Below, one piece after another: positions 60,310 to 64,000 of a stretch of 64,000 bases of DNA. Below the pieces are notes generated by a model. The model saw nothing but the letters and a program-made list of their open reading frames with translations, searched no databases and was not told the DNA's origin. Position 1 is the stretch's first letter. Every line of letters starts with the position of its first letter. The stretch comes from Echinococcus granulosus (lineage: Eukaryota; Platyhelminthes; Cestoda; Cyclophyllidea; Taeniidae), in contig NW_020170401.1 in the NCBI RefSeq assembly GCF_000524195.1, positions 898,327 through 962,326 on the forward strand, written 5' to 3'. The position numbers were made by a program, and so were the translations under genes.

Positions 60310-61060
60310 AAGTGATGTCCGACGCAGGTCATCGAATTGGCGTGTGTTGGAGAAGACATCGAACCGTAATTGGCGATTCTACTAGATTTAGAGTTCCAGC
60401 CTTTTTAAAAATCGTATTGGGGGATGGAGAGATGTGCTGGTCATCATCTTTGTCCATCGCTAATGGTAAGGCCACAGGTCTAAAAGCGAGGTCATGCAAT
60501 AAGGGGCAGGGGTAAAAATAGTGTCGTAGTGACAATAATTTGCTTCTATTCCTCGTTGTCACCTTGTTCTCACTTCAGTGCTGTCCAACTATACACCTAC
60601 CTGGATTCTATGCAGCAAGTAGAGAGGTGGAGGAAGTCTCGCAAGTTCACTTAACTGCCATTGTCAAGCTGATAGCGTAAACAGCTCCATAAAGAACTTA
60701 TCTAGATGGTTCACGGCCATGGCTGGTACGGCTTCAGTTACTACTAACATTTCTGCAGAACCCGGAACCATGGGTAGTTGCCGTCGGTGGGTGTCATATG
60801 CAACTTTTCTGGTGGGGGTGGTCGCAGACTCTCCCATTAGCTGTACATGCTCTTCTCCCCCTCACTTTAAGGTTGAGCAATTTAGAAATGGAAATTAGGG
60901 TAGTTGTCATTTAAGAATAAGTTCACCTTTTTGCTGCCCTCATCTTTCCTAAAGTGGTAAAAGTCATAGTAGCATGACAATAGATGTCTTGCTGAAGTAA
61001 AAAAGGGGTTCGAGGCTATCATTATGGCTCAGAGGCGATTTCACCGGGCGGACCTTCAAA
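60310..61060 (+). repeat. dispersed repeat family, long copy
   Basis: Blocks in family order: GAGATGTGCTGGTCATCATC, GGTCATGCAATAAGG, CTCACTTCAGTGCTGTCC, GCAAGTAGAGAGGTGGAGGA, ACAGCTCCATAAAGAACTT and CTTCAGTTACTACTAACATT. The start block is missing or diverged. Confidence 0.65.
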
Positions 61061-61739
61061 CCTCAGCGACTTATTTGTTTGTGTAATAAATACAGTGTTG
61101 AAAAAACCATCCCAACGTTACATCATGCCTGCAAAGCTGTTCAGAGTGCCAAAATTGGGAAAAAGAAAAATTACTCATGGCCATCACACGGTGAGTTAGC
61201 GCCTATTGTAATCACAGTGAGAGTCTGCATTCAGGCTCTGGATCAGGATGGCAGTTCCACAGGCGTATCCATTGCTTCGATTTCCTCTCCCACAGCGCCT
61301 TTGATTTCACTTTTTTTGCGCTATGCTTAGAGCATCTATGAGATAGCTAGCGTTACCTTAACTCATCACACCAGGATCTCGTAGATACCTTTTCTCAAAG
61401 ATGCAGTAAAATGTTAGTTCGAGCTGCAGGCATTCCGTACGCAGTCTTGAGCTATAATTTATGAACGAATTTTACTTATTTGTGCATATCTTAATCTGAA
61501 AAAAACTCTTGATTTTTTTTCCATATATTTTTAATTACTAAACAGTTTCCGAACTCTCACCATCCAAATGTTAGTCCCTACAAATTAATTCTTGTAGTTA
61601 ATTCTGTTGATAGCTCTTTTTTATCCACATGGGAGGGCAGACAAGTGGTGTCACACTAAACTATGAAGACGACTAATCACGCAGTAGTTACTGCAATACC
61701 ATATTCATTCGATTAACTACTCGTTTTGGTTTCGCAGGG
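61061..61739. other. intergenic, no gene recognised
   Basis: A short ORF at 61079-61330 has no domain. Nothing else seen. Confidence 0.4.
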
Positions 61740-61890
61740 ACTTAAGGCGCCGCCTTCTTACTTCCGCTGGGCGGCACGGACCCTAGGCTATGTGAGTTGC
61801 CCCTCCAACCCCTACGTACGTCGGCAATACGTTTTTCTGTCCCAGTATTATATCTCCATTCGACTTCAGGGAAGACTCGGGGCGACACAT
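61740..61890 (-). repeat. dispersed repeat family, end-module fragment (inverted)
   Basis: The reverse complement reads GAGTCTTCCCTGAAGTCGAA followed by a CTGGGACAGAAA block, the family end module. Confidence 0.55.
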
Positions 61891-62919
61891 TACATCTAAG
61901 AAATAATTTGGCTCACGATGAAGTTGTTTGAAATTTCACCTTTTGTTTGATTAAGCATCATTGCTTGTGAGGGGGGGGAAAGACCCAATATAACCACCCT
62001 CTAATTATTACGGTGAACAGGCAATGCAACCGCAGCTTGTCATTTTCAACGAGCAAGTCGCCTAGCTTCAGATGAATTCATCCGTAATTATTTACGCTTG
62101 ATTTTGCCTTCTTATGAACTTGCATAATTAATTGCCTTGGACAAACAGCTAATTATTCATAATTACTGTCGCGAATTCGCGAAGACTATTTGAATTACAT
62201 CCTGCTTAAATGTGTCATTTATGGATTAAGCTTCGTTAAAAACACACATCAAATTCACACAGCCAAAAAAAGTCAAGTTGGCGGTTCTTTGGGGGTGGGC
62301 TATAAGCGCCCAACGTTAATAATGAAAAAGTCACAGGAGATATTGTGCAAAATTCCGAAATTTTTTTTTAAGCGAAGCGGTTCGAGAAAACTTCTTTACA
62401 ATCGTAAAGAAGGGCAGTCATTCTAACAACGGTGGTTACTCGAAATTCAACGACTACTTATAAAAAGGATTCCGACTGCTGAGGTAATTTCATTTGGTTT
62501 AAATAATTTTTCTTTCAAAATAGAAGAAATGTTGTTTTTATATCTTCCACTAAAAGATTTGTAAGTTTGGGATTTTTTGATTACGTATTCGCAGTCTAAA
62601 GGCTGTTTTTAATCGCCAAAAAGCAGCTCGTTGGTGTTTTAAAAAATAATTCATGGGTAATTTTTAATGCTTTGTTCTGGTTCGCCCATTTTAGATTTCT
62701 AATTACCTTCGCAAATGGATGAATTGGGAAGTACAGGTAAACAAAGTGCTCTTGAAATGCCTAGGCGATTTAATCAAATTTGGTAAATGGATGAGAACAA
62801 TAAACGACAAAACGACCAAATTCTGTTAAAAATTTTTAGGGAATGTAAATGAATTTGTCTGGCATTCAATGCTGCTCATTTGCTTACTTCTCTGGCTGAA
62901 GTTCATAGCGGTATGGAAG
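61891..62919. other. intergenic, no gene recognised
   Basis: AT-rich with an 8-base G run near 61971. Nothing else is supported. Confidence 0.4.
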
Positions 62920-63065
62920 CCAAGTGTAGCGTCCCGAGACTCCCTGAAGACGAAAGAAGACACAACACTCGGGCAGAATACATATATTCAACACGAAGAA
63001 GGTGTCTGGGCTATTGGCATGGCCCAAAAGACCAGCCCACCCAGTGAGGTACAAGGGGGCTAATT
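62920..63065 (+). repeat. dispersed repeat family, end-module fragment
   Basis: TGTAGCGTCCCGAGACTCCC, GAAGACGAAAGAAGACACAA and GGTGTCTGGGCTATTGGCAT are the cleanest start of the end module. Confidence 0.6.
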
Positions 63066-64000
63066 CAAAGTACAAAAGTGACGCCTCATCAAAACCGAGG
63101 GATAAACCACTATCGTATTACACAAGGCTATGCTGCCTCACAGGCGGTCACTAAAAAGTAAAGATGCCAACATTTTGGGAGCACTCGAATAACCTTCGTC
63201 AACCATACACGCAAGGGGTAAAAGGTGGGAGGTCCACAAACTAGCTTCTGGTTGAACCGAACAAACGAAGCTAAATCTCACTTTTGATATTCATGTTTCA
63301 ACTGTTTAAAAGTTCATTACCACTGTTCAAAGTTCATCACTTCACTTCTCATTTTAATAATGCCAAATACCTTTCGTCAACGCCCCCTTTTAATCGCCAC
63401 TTTGCGCTTGCGTCTTCCTTCTTTCATCCTCTTAAGCATCCTTTTTTTACGGAAAAGGAAAGTTCTTTCTTTCACCGAGGCGAGTGATCATATTTTCTGT
63501 TCACTGTACCTCGTAAAAATATCTACCATTGCGAAAAACAACAATTTAATACAAGCGGATTTGGATGTTGACGGTTTTCTTAAAACTGAGACAGAAGTTA
63601 TTAGAATGTCATTCAAGTTTATCTGATAATCTAGCATTCAATAACAAAATACATTAAAATGACTTCGGAATCAAGGCTAGAAATACTGAGTTATTGGAGA
63701 AGACAGTTTAAATGTATCCCCCTAACCTCTCATTTGATGTGAGCATGAGTTACCTCTATTAACTTTACGGGTTTATTTGCTCCCTCCCTCCTCTCTCCAT
63801 TGAGTGTGCCATAGAGGAATTACAACAAGCATTAGCATAGTCTGGGGGTCATGCCGCCCAGCGGAGGTACAAAGATGGAAACTTAAGTGCTAGCGTAAAC
63901 AAAAGGAAGAGCTATACAAATAATTAAAGGGTTACATAACCCATCTCTCCTTTTGGGCGCGGTCCTTGGCGCTCCCCTTGGCAAACCTCCGACGTCGGCC
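63066..64000. other. intergenic, no gene recognised
   Basis: It contains one more short fragment of the repeat end module (about 63825-63905, GCCCAGCGGAGGTACAAAGA). ORFs at 63284-63626 have no domain. Confidence 0.4.

Overview
This is a eukaryotic, intron-rich, gene-poor window, most likely from a parasitic flatworm. A pseudophyllidean tapeworm is my best guess, inferred from compact conserved domains set in long introns, a flatworm-style peptide GPCR, a dense old repeat family and two 100-N draft-assembly gaps. No species-diagnostic gene is present, so the lineage is inference. There is no operon, CRISPR array or other prokaryotic feature.

Region 1 (about 3.4-35 kb, + strand, possibly to 39.4 kb) holds one large split gene. 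I assembled it from about 17 exons whose intron phases fit from end to end, except at the 3' end of the largest exon (21956-24862). It encodes at least about 2,090 residues. In order these are: the C-terminal half of a RIM/rabphilin-type zinc finger (3449-3544), long low-complexity linkers including one exon of nearly 3 kb, a PDZ domain split over 26910-27820, a His/Cys-rich linker (29803-30272), and a C2 domain with a complete set of calcium-binding aspartates (31923-34388). Zinc finger, then PDZ, then C2 is the layout of presynaptic active-zone scaffolds (RIM, Piccolo, Drosophila Fife). The PDZ core and the calcium-competent C2 look closer to Piccolo/Fife than to vertebrate RIM. The 5' end is missing, and the 3' end is unresolved.

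Region 2 (44.1-45.4 kb, - strand) is a complete two-exon gene for the ER SNARE Sec20/BNIP1, predicted at 231 aa.

Region 3 (58.1-59.4 kb, - strand) is a rhodopsin-family seven-transmembrane receptor, probably a neuropeptide receptor. An assembly gap interrupts its C-terminal tail.

The rest of 35-64 kb is intergenic. It is dominated by a dispersed repeat of about 0.8-0.9 kb with six longer copies on both strands plus several end fragments. Some copies share traces of one reading frame. I do not recognise the family, and it is the best candidate for something undescribed. Two of the three genes (the active-zone scaffold and the SNARE) act in membrane traffic or exocytosis and the third is a signalling receptor. 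I see no sign that the three are co-regulated.
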